A stretch of 32,274 nucleotides of DNA from JBGLNJ01 sp964353405 (GTDB lineage: Bacteria; Chloroflexota; Anaerolineae; Fen-1058), in the NCBI GenBank assembly GCA_964353405.1, contig CAYGWJ010000130.1, forward strand, positions 1-32,274. The letters are read 5' to 3'. Positions 1 through 8,275 of this stretch are shown here, one piece after another (position 1 is the stretch's first letter; every line of letters begins with the position of its first letter). Both the position numbers and the translations under genes were made by a program. A model generated the notes under the pieces. The model made no database searches and had not been told where the DNA came from. It saw nothing but the letters and a program-made list of their open reading frames with translations.

Positions 1-155
1 AGTTGGGCCACGACCAGATTGGCTACCTGGTCATTGATGGGTGTGCCGAGAAAGATGATGCGGTCCTTCAACAACCGCGCAAAAATGTCATAGCCGCGCT
101 CACCGCGCGCGTCTTCTTCAATCACGATTGGCGTGAGAGCAGATGGCTTGTCCAT
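1..155 (-). CDS. clpP: ATP-dependent Clp protease proteolytic subunit, N-terminal part (cut by window edge)
   Basis: The first 51 residues read from the ATG at 155 down to the window edge. They begin [15 protein letters not shown], followed by [23 protein letters not shown] and [11 protein letters not shown], the conserved N-terminal handle entry of ClpP. ClpP is the serine peptidase barrel that degrades unfolded or tagged proteins together with ClpX or ClpA in the cytosol. The catalytic Ser, His and Asp lie outside the window. It follows tig on the same strand with an 11-base gap, the usual tig-clpP-(clpX) order, so co-transcription is likely. A GGAGAC stretch just upstream of the ATG can serve as ribosome-binding site. 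Identity is confident even though only a quarter of the protein is visible. Confidence 0.93.
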   Translation of the reverse strand, partial: MDKPSALTPIVIEEDARGERGYDIFARLLKDRIIFLGTPINDQVANLVVAQ

Positions 156-166
156 AGGTCTCCTTG

Positions 167-1567
167 TCACCTTGTCTCCTGGGTCAATCCCTCACTCGCG
201 GGAACGGGCGCGGACTCGGCAGAGGGAGCCTCGGCCGGCTGCGCCGGTTCTTCCGTCGTGGGGAGCGGCGGATTCTCGCCCTTGCAGATGCTCACCAGGC
301 GCACATACACTTTGTCGGTCAGCAGGTTGAGGCCGAGTGAGCGCTTGCCCTCGCTGGAAGAGAGCGCCGCCTGGACTTGCCCCGCCTGGTCGCCATAATG
401 GCCCGCGAGCAAGTTGATCTGCGCGGTCACTTCGTCGGCGGACACCTTTAGCCCTTCGGCTTCTGCTAGCGTGCCCAGCACCAGCGCGCGGCGCACATTG
501 TTTTCGGCGCGCGGGCGCAGCTCGTTGCGGTATTCGTCGCGGCTCTGCTTCTTGATGTTGAGGAACTCGTCCAGGTTCATCTTTTGGTCTTTGAGCCGCT
601 GCTCGGCGCGCTCGACCAGGTCATCGAGTTCATCTTCAAGCATGTTGAGCGGAAACTCGACGTGCGCTTGTTCCACCAGCTTTTGCAGGCACTCTTCTCC
701 ATACTTGGATTCGGCTTCCTGCGTCGCCTGTTGCAACAGACTCTCACGCACGGCGGCCCGCAATGCGCCGAGCGTTTCATACTCGCCCACCGTTTGCGCC
801 AGCGCATCGTCCAGCGGCGGGACGCGGCGCACCTTCAAGTCTTCCAGCTTGACCTGGAAGTAGACGGCCTTGCCAGAGAGTTCGGCATCGCCCGCGCTTT
901 CCGGCACGGTCATTTCGAACGATTTCTCTTCACCAACCTTCATGCCGATGAGGTGCTGGACAAAACCGGGAAAAGGGAAATCGGTCGTATCGGCCACGAG
1001 CAGATTGACATTGTGCTCATGGATGATGGTCTTGTTTTCATCCGTGCCCGCTCCAAGTGTGCCTTCAATGGTGACCACCGCCGTGTGGTTCACCTCGAGC
1101 GGGCCTTCCCCGGCGGGTTCCACGATCACGTTGCGTTCTTGCAGTGACTTGAGCGTCTGTTCGACCGCTTCGTCCTTGATCTCGGGCGCGGTGATGGGCA
1201 CTCGCAGCGCACGATAGTCACCCAGTTCCACCGTCGGGCGCAGCGGCACGGTAAAGTGCAGCACGAGCGGCTTGCGCTTGACGTCGTCGAGCTGGCCGGG
1301 GCCATAGGGATCGAGCCGAGTTTCCTCCAGCGCCTCGCGATAGAATCGCTCGCCGGATTGTTCGAGCATCTCTTCGTACAACCGATCCTCGCCGACGGCG
1401 CGAACCACGACGTTGTACGGAGCTTTGCCTTTGCGAAAGCCGGGGATATTGACTCGGCCCGAGACGCGCTTGGCGGTTTGGTGGAGTGCCTGCTGTACAC
1501 GCTCGTCGTCCACTTCGATGGTGAGCGCGGCCTGACGATTTTCGAGTAACTGGCTTGTAACCTTCAC
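167..1567 (-). CDS. tig: Trigger factor, ribosome-associated chaperone and peptidyl-prolyl isomerase
   Basis: About 466 residues, close to the usual 430-480 of trigger factor. The N-terminal ribosome-binding domain contains the signature loop GFRKGKAP (about residues 42-49), which docks on ribosomal protein L23. A FKBP-like middle domain and a helical C-terminal domain follow. The tail is acidic and Pro/Ala-rich (about the last 30 residues), as often seen. I chose the GTG at 1567 because AGG lies six bases upstream and the protein then starts with the family-typical [12 protein letters not shown]. An ATG at 1639 and a GTG at 1579 are in frame but lie upstream of or in the promoter region. A -10 box TATAAT lies about 30 bases upstream. 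It sits directly before clpP, so nascent-chain folding and degradation are coupled genetically. Confidence 0.95.
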   Translation of the reverse strand: MKVTSQLLENRQAALTIEVDDERVQQALHQTAKRVSGRVNIPGFRKGKAPYNVVVRAVGEDRLYEEMLEQSGERFYREALEETRLDPYGPGQLDDVKRKPLVLHFTVPLRPTVELGDYRALRVPITAPEIKDEAVEQTLKSLQERNVIVEPAGEGPLEVNHTAVVTIEGTLGAGTDENKTIIHEHNVNLLVADTTDFPFPGFVQHLIGMKVGEEKSFEMTVPESAGDAELSGKAVYFQVKLEDLKVRRVPPLDDALAQTVGEYETLGALRAAVRESLLQQATQEAESKYGEECLQKLVEQAHVEFPLNMLEDELDDLVERAEQRLKDQKMNLDEFLNIKKQSRDEYRNELRPRAENNVRRALVLGTLAEAEGLKVSADEVTAQINLLAGHYGDQAGQVQAALSSSEGKRSLGLNLLTDKVYVRLVSICKGENPPLPTTEEPAQPAEAPSAESAPVPASEGLTQETR

Positions 1568-1597
1568 GAGAGTCCTCACGTTGATGGATGTTTTGCG

Positions 1598-1603
1598 ATT
1601 ATA
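1598..1603 (-). promoter_or_regulatory. -10 box of the probable tig-clpP promoter
   Basis: A perfect TATAAT is read on the minus strand 31-36 bases upstream of the GTG start of tig. I see no good -35 hexamer 16-18 bases further upstream; that position abuts the heptad-repeat hairpin at 1614-1677. The site is therefore supported by its -10 and its location only. Confidence 0.5.
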
Positions 1604-1613
1604 ACACAAGTCA

Positions 1614-1677
1614 GTGATCGGTGGTCGGTGCTCAGTCAACTTGCCGACGGATCACCGATCACGGGTCACTGATCACT
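1614..1677. repeat. Heptad-phased inverted repeat between tig and tRNA-Leu
   Basis: The left arm consists of seven-base units GTGATCG, GTGGTCG, GTGCTCA (1614-1634). The right arm consists of GATCACC, GATCACG, GGTCACT, GATCACT (1650-1677). The arms are approximate reverse complements, so the element can form a long imperfect hairpin. The seven-base phasing recurs at 8206, 10060 and 12564. It replaces the expected -35 region of tig, so it may influence that promoter, or it may be a passive repeat. Confidence 0.65.
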
Positions 1678-1681
1678 GGAA

Positions 1682-1763
1682 TGGGCAAGGAGGGACTCGA
1701 ACCCTCACGCCTTGCGGCACACGGTCCTAAGCCGTGGGCGTCTGCCAGTTCCGCCACTTGCCC
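1682..1763 (-). tRNA. tRNA-Leu with anticodon UAG
   Basis: On the minus strand the acceptor stem GGGCAAG pairs with CTTGCCC and is followed by discriminator A. The D region reads GGCGGAACTGGCAGACGC. The anticodon arm is CACGG, loop CTTAGGA, CCGTG, giving anticodon TAG. The variable arm is that of a class II tRNA (GCCGCAAGGCG), and the T arm is GAGGG TTCGAGT CCCTC. Length 82 fits leucine tRNA. CCA is not encoded: the base after the discriminator starts TTCC. A canonical promoter lies just upstream. Confidence 0.97.
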
Positions 1764-1772
1764 GGCACGCGG

Positions 1773-1800
1773 ATTATACTCTGAACCGATTAGGGCGCAA
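1773..1800 (-). promoter_or_regulatory. Promoter of tRNA-Leu
   Basis: Minus strand: -35 TTGCGC (1795-1800), a 16-base spacer, and -10 TATAAT (1773-1778), ending ten bases before the first tRNA base. The spacing and a perfect -10 make this a good housekeeping promoter. A second TATAAT on the plus strand at 1808-1813 faces the FHA gene but lacks a recognisable -35. Confidence 0.7.
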
Positions 1801-1920
1801 GTGGTGGTATAATCAGTGGCGATCCAATCCACGCCCGTGCTCGCTGACGAAGCGCGGGTCGAGGCCGCCATTGCCAAGACGATCCAAGTGCTGCGTCCGT
1901 GACGCGACGAGTGATCCAGG

Positions 1921-2424
1921 ATGAACGACGAGGGCGCCAAAACCATGATGTCTGGTCAACCTGACACACCGCAAACCCCACCCACTGCGACCGGGACTCC
2001 TTCACCATCCCCACCCTTTCCCCCCCTTGTGCGTCCCGTTGCAGACCGGACGTTGGTTATGGCCGAGCCTCAACCTCCAATCCCGCTAGCGTGGCTGGGC
2101 GTAGTGTCCGGCCCCGGCGCCGAGCGAGGGCATACCTACATCTTGCTGCCCGAAACTGTCATTGGGCGGACTGCCGGGGATATGCGGCTGAGTGGCGACC
2201 CAACCGTTTCAGGCCAGCACGCCAAGGTGCGCCTGGAGCCCAGGGAAGGTGGAGCGGAGGGCGAGCAGGTCTTTGTGCTCTATGATCTTGCTTCGGCCAA
2301 TGGCACGTATGCCGGCACACGCCAAGACTATAGCGACGATAATAGCCGCGTTTATCGCTACGAGTTGAACGACGGCGATTATGTTTTGCTGGGGGAAACG
2401 GTGCTGACGTTCTGGCGCGCGTGA
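1921..2424 (+). CDS. Small soluble FHA-domain protein
   Basis: A protein of 167 residues: a Pro/Thr/Ser-rich unstructured N-terminus (about 1-50) and a single C-terminal FHA domain (about 58-167). The phospho-threonine-binding signature is present: VIGRT with the key Gly-Arg, VSGQHAKV with the Ser and His, and SANGTY with the Asn-Gly. The usual SRxH is SGQH here, so the Arg is lost but the Ser is kept. No membrane segment or signal peptide is seen, so it should be a cytosolic adaptor for Thr-phosphorylated partners. The start is uncertain: ATG 1921 has AGG directly against it, whereas ATG 1945 or 1948 has GAGGG about ten bases upstream. It is first in the plus-strand run and is followed 40 bases later by the VWA-FHA gene. 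Family assignment is firm; the partner is unknown. Confidence 0.85.
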   Translation: MNDEGAKTMMSGQPDTPQTPPTATGTPSPSPPFPPLVRPVADRTLVMAEPQPPIPLAWLGVVSGPGAERGHTYILLPETVIGRTAGDMRLSGDPTVSGQHAKVRLEPREGGAEGEQVFVLYDLASANGTYAGTRQDYSDDNSRVYRYELNDGDYVLLGETVLTFWRA

Positions 2425-2443
2425 GTCAAGATATCATCTTGAC
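2425..2443. promoter_or_regulatory. Perfect 8-bp palindrome between FHA and VWA-FHA genes
   Basis: GTCAAGAT, then ATC, then ATCTTGAC: a perfect dyad starting on the base after the FHA stop codon and lying about 20 bases before the next gene's start. It could be an operator or a small RNA hairpin. No T-run follows, so it is not an intrinsic terminator. Confidence 0.4.
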
Positions 2444-2464
2444 CTGCCCCGCACAGGAGGGCCG

Positions 2465-4300
2465 ATGAGACAACGCAAGCCCACTCGATGGATCGGCAAA
2501 AGTGTGTTGGTGATTGCGGCTGTGTGCATGGCCGTGGGCGGACAGGCATCCGCGCAGAGCACGCTCACGGTGAACCTTGACGCGGTGGAGGCGGGAGCGC
2601 ATCCCGCGCTGCGCGCGTTGGTGACGGTGACGGACGAGAACGGCATCCCCATGCGCGGGCTCAATCAAAAAGCATTTGAGTTGAACGAGGATGGGCTCGG
2701 GTCCTTTGCGCCGGACAAGGTTGAAGTTGTCACCAACCAAAAGGCGGCCGTGTCGGTGATGATCCTGGTTGACCTCAGCGGCTCCATGCGGGGCGCTCCA
2801 CTCCAAAAGGCCAAAGAGGCCATCGGCGGATTTTTAGAGGCGCTGCTCAACGAGCCGAACGACCCTGACCGCGCGGCGTTCATCGGGTTCGGCCAAACAG
2901 TCGCCGTGACTTCTGACACCCTCAGCGACGACAAGCGCCAAGTCGGTTTTACCAACGATATGGGCAAGCTGCTCAATGTCATCAACTTTGTGGACGTGGA
3001 CAGCGGCACGGGCGGCACCCCGCTCTACGATGCCATCTTTCGCGCGGTCAGGTTGACGGCGCAACAACCCGGCCGTCGCGCCATCCTGGTGATGACCGAT
3101 GGCAAAGACCAGGGCAGCACGCTCACCGACAGCGATCCGATCAGCGAAGCGAACCGCCAGCGCATTCCCATCTTTCCGATTGGACTGAGCACCGGCCGGC
3201 TCGACGCCCAATATCTTCAGCGTGTGGCGGTCCGCACGGGTGGTCAATTCCAGTCCGCGCCCGCGCCTGAACAGTTGGCACAGCTTTTGCAGAATGTCTT
3301 GGCTGAACTCAAAGAGCAATACGTGCTGACGTATTCCTCGCGCATTCCCAAGGTGGACGGTCTGCCGCACATGCTCTCGGTCCAGGTCACCACCCCGCGT
3401 GGAACAAGCTCCAGCAAATTGACCTTCATGTTGGGTCAGCCAGCCACGCCGGCGCCGACGACCGCCAGCGCGACGGCTGCGCCGGTCGCGCCCGCCACCA
3501 CGCCCGTGCCGGCTGCTTCGCCCACTGTCGCGCCTGCGCCTGTTTCTGGAGGAGGCCGCCTGATTCAGTGGGTCAACCACAATCTGGCGCTGACGATTGC
3601 GATTGCCGCCGCTGGGTTGTTATTGCTCTTGATGAGCATCATCGCGATTGTGTTGGCGCTCCGCGTGCAGCACGGCTCCGAGCGCGAGTCTGCACATGAG
3701 CCGCCCGCCCATCCTCAACCTCCGTTTGGAGGGGCGACGTTCCCCGGCGCGCCGACGGTAGCCGGGCAGAGTGCTTCGCCTGGCCCCGGAATACGCGCGG
3801 CCTCACCCGGCACAGCCCGCGGGCCGGCGCCGAGGGAAGCCCGGCCAAGCCCCTTCCAGCCTTCCACGCCTTCGCCGCCCACAGCGCCGGTCAGCCCGGC
3901 GCGCACTCCACTTCAGCCGTCCCCCAAATCGGGCGAAGCGGAAAAGCCTGTCACGCCGCCCACGTCCGGTGGCACGGTGATTATTCAACGTGGTCCCAAG
4001 CTCAAGGTGCTGGGGAGGCTGGTGGACAAAAAGGAATCTGGGCGGCGCTTTGACATTGACAAACCGACGGTGACGATTGGCCGCGCGCCGGGTAACAGTT
4101 TTGTCGTGGAGCACGCCACAGTCTCGCGCCAGCACGCTGTGATCAAGAGGGAGGGTGAGGACTTGCGCCTGTATGATCTGGGTAGCGCCAATGGCACCTT
4201 TGTCAACGACAAGCGCGTGCGCGAGCCGGTGGCGCTTCAGGATGGGGACACGGTTCGCCTGGGCGAGGCCGAGCTCCTCTTCAAGCGGGTCGTGCTCTAG
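2465..4300 (+). CDS. VWA-domain protein with transmembrane segment and cytoplasmic FHA domain
   Basis: A protein of 611 residues. Domains in order: signal peptide or anchor (about 1-31, basic then hydrophobic, ending in ASAQS); a von Willebrand factor A domain (about 95-275) with the metal-binding motif DLSGS at 103-107; a Pro/Ala/Thr stalk (about 320-365); one transmembrane helix (about 374-399); a long Pro-rich cytosolic linker; and a C-terminal FHA domain (about 525-608) with TIGRAPGN (Arg 540), VSRQHAVI and SANGTFVN. VWA domains bind protein ligands through a divalent metal; FHA binds phospho-Thr. The implied topology is VWA outside and FHA inside, so it can link an extracytoplasmic adhesion or sensing event with kinase signalling. 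The ATG is preceded by GGAGGG. It lies directly after the small FHA gene and shares its theme with the kinases downstream. Architecture is clear; the ligand is unknown. Confidence 0.9.
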   Translation: MRQRKPTRWIGKSVLVIAAVCMAVGGQASAQSTLTVNLDAVEAGAHPALRALVTVTDENGIPMRGLNQKAFELNEDGLGSFAPDKVEVVTNQKAAVSVMILVDLSGSMRGAPLQKAKEAIGGFLEALLNEPNDPDRAAFIGFGQTVAVTSDTLSDDKRQVGFTNDMGKLLNVINFVDVDSGTGGTPLYDAIFRAVRLTAQQPGRRAILVMTDGKDQGSTLTDSDPISEANRQRIPIFPIGLSTGRLDAQYLQRVAVRTGGQFQSAPAPEQLAQLLQNVLAELKEQYVLTYSSRIPKVDGLPHMLSVQVTTPRGTSSSKLTFMLGQPATPAPTTASATAAPVAPATTPVPAASPTVAPAPVSGGGRLIQWVNHNLALTIAIAAAGLLLLLMSIIAIVLALRVQHGSERESAHEPPAHPQPPFGGATFPGAPTVAGQSASPGPGIRAASPGTARGPAPREARPSPFQPSTPSPPTAPVSPARTPLQPSPKSGEAEKPVTPPTSGGTVIIQRGPKLKVLGRLVDKKESGRRFDIDKPTVTIGRAPGNSFVVEHATVSRQHAVIKREGEDLRLYDLGSANGTFVNDKRVREPVALQDGDTVRLGEAELLFKRVVL

Positions 4301-4715
4301 TCAAGCTATGCAAGTGGATGGCCCTCCTCGGCGTGACGACGGGCGAGCAGTCTTACTTTGGCCTAACATTGCCGGGGGAATTGTTCCTTGTTGTTACAAG
4401 TTTGTTATATTGTCCTCGTTTCTGTAATGCCGATGTGACATCGCTGTTATAGACTGTAATCGGCGCGATTTTTGCCATGGACATGGTGAGCCTTGTCCTG
4501 TTCGGTGCAGTGTTAGGGTGGATTTAGCGGGGACAGGTCGCAAGGCGCATGGCGCAGATTCACTAGATTGGCAATTCTGGACAAGTACCTCATCGCAGTT
4601 CATTACATTGGGCTTGTTGAGAAGCACGCTTGTCGTGATTACCCATATAAAACAGTGCAGAAAGCGACCCGTTAGCAGCGCGAGCGACAAGTATCCGGTT
4701 GCAGGAAGGAGACTA
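4301..4715. other. 415-base gap without a convincing gene
   Basis: Short open frames here lack ribosome-binding sites and family resemblance. The stretch is locally AT-richer around 4381-4460 and 4560-4650, unlike the flanking coding DNA. TATATT at 4406-4411 and TATAAA at 4646-4651 are -10-like but have no -35 at proper spacing. It probably holds the upstream region of the YwbE-like gene, possibly with a long untranslated leader; I cannot name any RNA element in it. Confidence 0.4.
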
Positions 4716-4919
4716 GTGGCAGGACAACAACGTAAAGATATTCGACCTGGCCTGCGCGTTGAAATTATCTTGAAGCAGGATCAACGCAGTGGCAAGCGAA
4801 CGGTTGGGGTCGTTCAAGACGTCTTGACCTCCGCCGCCTTTCATTCACGCGGGATCAAGGTGCGGCTGGCTGACGGCCAAGTTGGACGAGTGCAAGCAAT
4901 TCTTCCCGACAAGACGTAG
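4716..4919 (+). CDS. ywbE: YwbE-family small conserved protein
   Basis: A protein of 67 residues from a GTG start with a strong GGAAGGAG five bases upstream. Longer in-frame starts, back to 4518, have no ribosome-binding site and read low-complexity sequence, so I exclude them. The sequence QQRKDIRPGLRVEIILKQDQ, then SGKRTVGVVQDVLT, then HSRGIKVRLADGQVGRVQ is the whole of the YwbE family, a roughly 60-residue beta-rich, KOW-like conserved protein of unknown role found in many bacteria. No signal peptide is present; it should be cytosolic. It sits between two FHA genes with 30 bases before the ABC transporter, so it may be co-transcribed with it, but a functional tie to the phospho-signalling set is not evident. 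Confidence 0.87.
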   Translation: MAGQQRKDIRPGLRVEIILKQDQRSGKRTVGVVQDVLTSAAFHSRGIKVRLADGQVGRVQAILPDKT

Positions 4920-4949
4920 GCAAGTCTGCAACGACCCGCGAAAAGCCGT

Positions 4950-7900
4950 ATGCCATCAGTCACACTCGCTATTCTGCAAGTCCAGCTCATCCGCTCGGGC
5001 GCGAGCGACGAGCATCCGTTCGCGCAATCCACCCTCAACATTGGGCGGGCGAGCGATAACGACATTGTGCTGGAAGACCCGCTGGTGTCGGGCCATCACT
5101 TGCGGATCGAGCTTGCGGGTGAGGGGAAAGCCACCGTCACCGACCTCGGCTCGACGAACGGCGTCCGGCTCAATGGTCAGCCTGTGTGGCCCAAGACGCC
5201 CATGCCGCTGCGCTTTGGCGACGTGCTCGACCTGGTCGAGTTCAGGCTGGCGCTGCGTCCGTACGAAGCGGGCGGCATAGCCGCCGTGGCCGAGCGTGTG
5301 CGGATTGCGGTGCAGGCCAAACCGGGCCTGGCCGCATTCGTGGGCGGCCAGGTCTTCAAGACCCCCCTCACCAAGCCCGTCACCACGTTGGGCCGCGCGA
5401 CGGATAACGACATTGTCTTGGAGCATCCGCTGGTGAGCCGTCACCACGCGCAAATCACGCGGCAGGAGGATGGCAACTATCTCATTGCCGACCTGGGCAG
5501 CGCCAATGGCTTGACGTTGCATTGTCGGCGCGTGCCGCAGCGCCTGCTAGCCGATGGCGATGCGCTCACAATTGGCCCGACCAATGAGGTCGCTCTCCAG
5601 TTTCGCGCCAGCATCGGCTTTTTGCCAGCCGAAGGCCCCGGTAAAGGGACCGAAGACTTGCGCAAGGCGGTCGAGCCTGCGGCTCAGCTCAAGCCGGCGC
5701 AGCCTGCCACTCTGATGACGGGCCAGTTGAACCTCAAAGGGATGGAATCCATCTCGATTGGCCGCGCGTCGGACAACCGCATCGTGCTCGATCATCCTCA
5801 AGTGAGCCGCCATCACGCGCTCATCGAGCGGATGGGGACGCGCTACCGCATCCGCGATCTCAAGAGTTCCAATGGCGTGTTCGTCAACGGCGCGCGCATC
5901 GAGCGCGAGGCGTGGCTGAAAGAAGGCGACGAAATCCGCATCGGCTCGATGAAGCTGGTGCTGCGCGAGGATGGCATCCAGCAATTCGGCGAAGAAGGTC
6001 TGCGGCTGGACATCGTGCGGCTGAACAAGTGGGTCGCCAAAGACAAGAATCTCTTGCAAGACATTTCGCTTTCGATTCTGCCGCAAGAATTTGTCGCGCT
6101 CGTCGGCATGAGCGGCAGCGGCAAGTCCACGCTGATGGACGCCATCAATGGTTTTCGTCCCGCCACGCACGGCGCGGTGTACGTCAACAATGTTGACCTC
6201 TATCGCAACTTTGACCTGTTTCGCAACGACGTGGGCTACGTGCCGCAAAAGGACATTGTCCACGCGGAGCTGACCGCCTACAAGGCGCTCGACTTTTGCG
6301 CGCAGTTGCGGATGCCGGCGGACACGTCTGCCGCCGACCGTCACCGGCGCGTCACGCAAGTCTTGCACGACCTCGACCTGACCGAGCGCAAGGATTTGCT
6401 CATCAGCAAACTTTCCGGTGGTCAGCTCAAGCGTGTGAACATCGGCGTAGAGTTGATCACTGAGCCGCGTTTGTTCTTTCTCGACGAGCCGACCTCGGGC
6501 CTTGACCCGGGCACCGAGTTCGAGATGATGAGGCTCTTGCGCAAGCTGGCCGACCAGGGCCGGACGATCCTGCTCATCACGCACGCGACGAAGAACGTGA
6601 TGATGTGCGACAAGGTCATCTTTCTGGCGCGGGGCGGTCATGTGGCGTATTATGGCCCGCCGGAAGAGGCGCTGCCTTACTTTGACCCCTATCGCGATGC
6701 GCAGGAACGCCAGTTCAAGGACATCGAGTTCGACGACATTTATCGCATCTTGAGCGACGAGGCACGCGGCCAGCCCAAGGACTGGAACGACCGCTATCGC
6801 CAGTCGCGCCAGTTCCACGAAAATGTCGCCGCGCGATTGCAGCATCGCCCTGCCAGACAGGCGGACGGTCAACCCCTGCAAGGGGAGCTTGGACCCGTGG
6901 CGCAACGCCAGGTCAGTCAAGCTCACCAGCAGGTAAGCGCACTCCGCCAGTTCATGATTCTGTCCGCGCGCAATTTGCAGATTATGGCGCAAGACAGGGC
7001 CAGCCTGGTCTTGATGCTGGCGCTCGCGCCGCTCATCGGTTTGATGGATTTCATCTGGGGGGGCAAGCTGTTCGATTTGCAGTACGGCGACGCGGGCAAG
7101 GCCATCACCATGCTGTTCATGGCGGCGCTCATCACCGTTCTCGTCGGCTCGCTTTCGTCGGTGCGCGAGATTGTCAAAGAGTCCGAGATCTACAAGCGCG
7201 AGCGCGCAGTCAACTTGAAGATCGCGCCGTACATCTTGTCCAAGATTGGGTTGGGCGTGCTGCTATCGCTGTATCAATCGGCGGTGCTGTTGATCTTCAA
7301 GTTGATCTTGGTCCATCCGCCGCTCAGCGGTTCAGGTGTGGCCGCGTTCTTTTTTACGCTCGTGCTCGGCACCCTCGGCGGCTATCTGATGGGCCTGCTC
7401 ATCTCGGCCGCTGCGCCGAATCAGAACACGGCGCTGTTGCTCGTCATCGTCGTGCTGGTGCCGCAATTTCTCTTTTCTGGCGCGCTGCTTTCGCTCGACC
7501 TCATCCCCGGCGGCGAACCCATCAGTGTCGCCATGTCCACACGCTGGGGATTCGAGTCGCTGGTCAATGTGACGGACATGGGGCGCGCTGTGGCCCAGGA
7601 CACTTGTTGGCGCGATTTCACCGCGCAAGAGCGTGATGGACTGACGGAAGACCAGAAGCGCAAGTTCGGCTGCCAGTGCATGGGCGCGGGGCTGTTCGAG
7701 ACGTGCCGCTTCCCCGGCCTGCTCGATCCCGAATCGTACAACGACGACATTCGCCGCGCGTTGAACGAGGCTGCGCCCGACGAGCCGCTTGAGCCGACGC
7801 CGTATCCGACGCTCACGCCTCCGCCTTCGCCCACGCCCCCTCCGTCGCCGGGCCTGTTGGGCGATCAGAACACCTACCGCGCTCTGGTGGAAAAGCAGCA

Positions 7901-8195
7901 GCGCGACTATGCTGCCGCTCGCCAAGCTCAAGATATCGAGTATGCCAAGCTGCGCGGGAAGCAGGCCGACGATTACCGTGACAAGATGCGCGTCTATGGC
8001 GACCAGCGCACCGAGTGGGAAAAGACGCGCGGCAAGGCAATTGCCATTGCCGAGGGCAAGATCAAGGCCATCGTGGACAACTATGGCCGCACGTTCCAAG
8101 GCGGGCTAGTCGAACGCTGGGCGGCGATGGCGGGCATCATGGCCGTCGTGTTTGTGTTGTTGATGGTGTTTCAGAAGCGGAAGGATGTGGTCTGA
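4950..8195 (+). CDS. ABC transporter (ABCG-like half transporter) with three N-terminal FHA domains
   Basis: A protein of 1081 residues. Three FHA domains come first: about 10-95 (IGRASDND, VSGHH, STNG), 125-215 (LGRATDND, VSRHHAQI, SANG) and 250-335 (IGRASDNR, VSRHHALI, SSNGVFVNG). The ATPase domain (about 350-600) has Walker A GMSGSGKST (386-394), signature LSGGQ (488-492), Walker B FFLDEP (Asp 512, Glu 513) and an H-loop ITHAT. The ABC-2 type membrane domain starts near 680, and the last helix is near 1055-1075. Between them is a large extracytoplasmic loop with five cysteines, a TPPPSP-rich stretch (about 945-968) and a charged coiled-coil-like part. The substrate cannot be told. The FHA domains should bring transport under control of the neighbouring kinases. 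The first FHA has SGHH instead of SRHH. No clear ribosome-binding site precedes ATG 4950; translation may be coupled to the upstream gene. Confidence 0.92.
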   Translation: MPSVTLAILQVQLIRSGASDEHPFAQSTLNIGRASDNDIVLEDPLVSGHHLRIELAGEGKATVTDLGSTNGVRLNGQPVWPKTPMPLRFGDVLDLVEFRLALRPYEAGGIAAVAERVRIAVQAKPGLAAFVGGQVFKTPLTKPVTTLGRATDNDIVLEHPLVSRHHAQITRQEDGNYLIADLGSANGLTLHCRRVPQRLLADGDALTIGPTNEVALQFRASIGFLPAEGPGKGTEDLRKAVEPAAQLKPAQPATLMTGQLNLKGMESISIGRASDNRIVLDHPQVSRHHALIERMGTRYRIRDLKSSNGVFVNGARIEREAWLKEGDEIRIGSMKLVLREDGIQQFGEEGLRLDIVRLNKWVAKDKNLLQDISLSILPQEFVALVGMSGSGKSTLMDAINGFRPATHGAVYVNNVDLYRNFDLFRNDVGYVPQKDIVHAELTAYKALDFCAQLRMPADTSAADRHRRVTQVLHDLDLTERKDLLISKLSGGQLKRVNIGVELITEPRLFFLDEPTSGLDPGTEFEMMRLLRKLADQGRTILLITHATKNVMMCDKVIFLARGGHVAYYGPPEEALPYFDPYRDAQERQFKDIEFDDIYRILSDEARGQPKDWNDRYRQSRQFHENVAARLQHRPARQADGQPLQGELGPVAQRQVSQAHQQVSALRQFMILSARNLQIMAQDRASLVLMLALAPLIGLMDFIWGGKLFDLQYGDAGKAITMLFMAALITVLVGSLSSVREIVKESEIYKRERAVNLKIAPYILSKIGLGVLLSLYQSAVLLIFKLILVHPPLSGSGVAAFFFTLVLGTLGGYLMGLLISAAAPNQNTALLLVIVVLVPQFLFSGALLSLDLIPGGEPISVAMSTRWGFESLVNVTDMGRAVAQDTCWRDFTAQERDGLTEDQKRKFGCQCMGAGLFETCRFPGLLDPESYNDDIRRALNEAAPDEPLEPTPYPTLTPPPSPTPPPSPGLLGDQNTYRALVEKQQRDYAAARQAQDIEYAKLRGKQADDYRDKMRVYGDQRTEWEKTRGKAIAIAEGKIKAIVDNYGRTFQGGLVERWAAMAGIMAVVFVLLMVFQKRKDVV

Positions 8196-8205
8196 TACAG
8201 GTTGC

Positions 8206-8242
8206 GTGACAAGTGCTGCGTGATGGCATTCTCACGTATCAC
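8206..8242. repeat. Heptad-phased inverted repeat
   Basis: GTG recurs every seven bases (8206, 8213, 8220) and CAC every seven bases on the other side (8233, 8240). Extending outward, GCGTGAT (8218-8224) pairs with ATCACGC (8238-8244). It lies in the gap between the ABC transporter and the first kinase, and belongs with the loci at 1614, 10060 and 12564. Confidence 0.5.
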
Positions 8243-8275
8243 GCGGCGCGCGAGTCGTGTATCTGAGGAGAGTGA

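Noticed and set aside
1816..1902. A 28-codon open frame from GTG between the tRNA promoter and the FHA gene
   Set aside because: No ribosome-binding site, a stop immediately upstream in frame, and no family resemblance; kept only as non-coding leader.
4318..4452. A 44-codon open frame in the gap after the VWA-FHA gene
   Set aside because: No ribosome-binding site and an unremarkable composition; more likely chance.
4518..4715. Longer N-terminus for the YwbE-like protein
   Set aside because: The extra 66 codons do not resemble the family, and the strong ribosome-binding site belongs to GTG 4716.
5547..6992. A 481-codon open frame on the minus strand opposite the ABC transporter
   Set aside because: It lies wholly opposite a gene with intact FHA and ABC motifs; such long antisense frames are a by-product of high GC.
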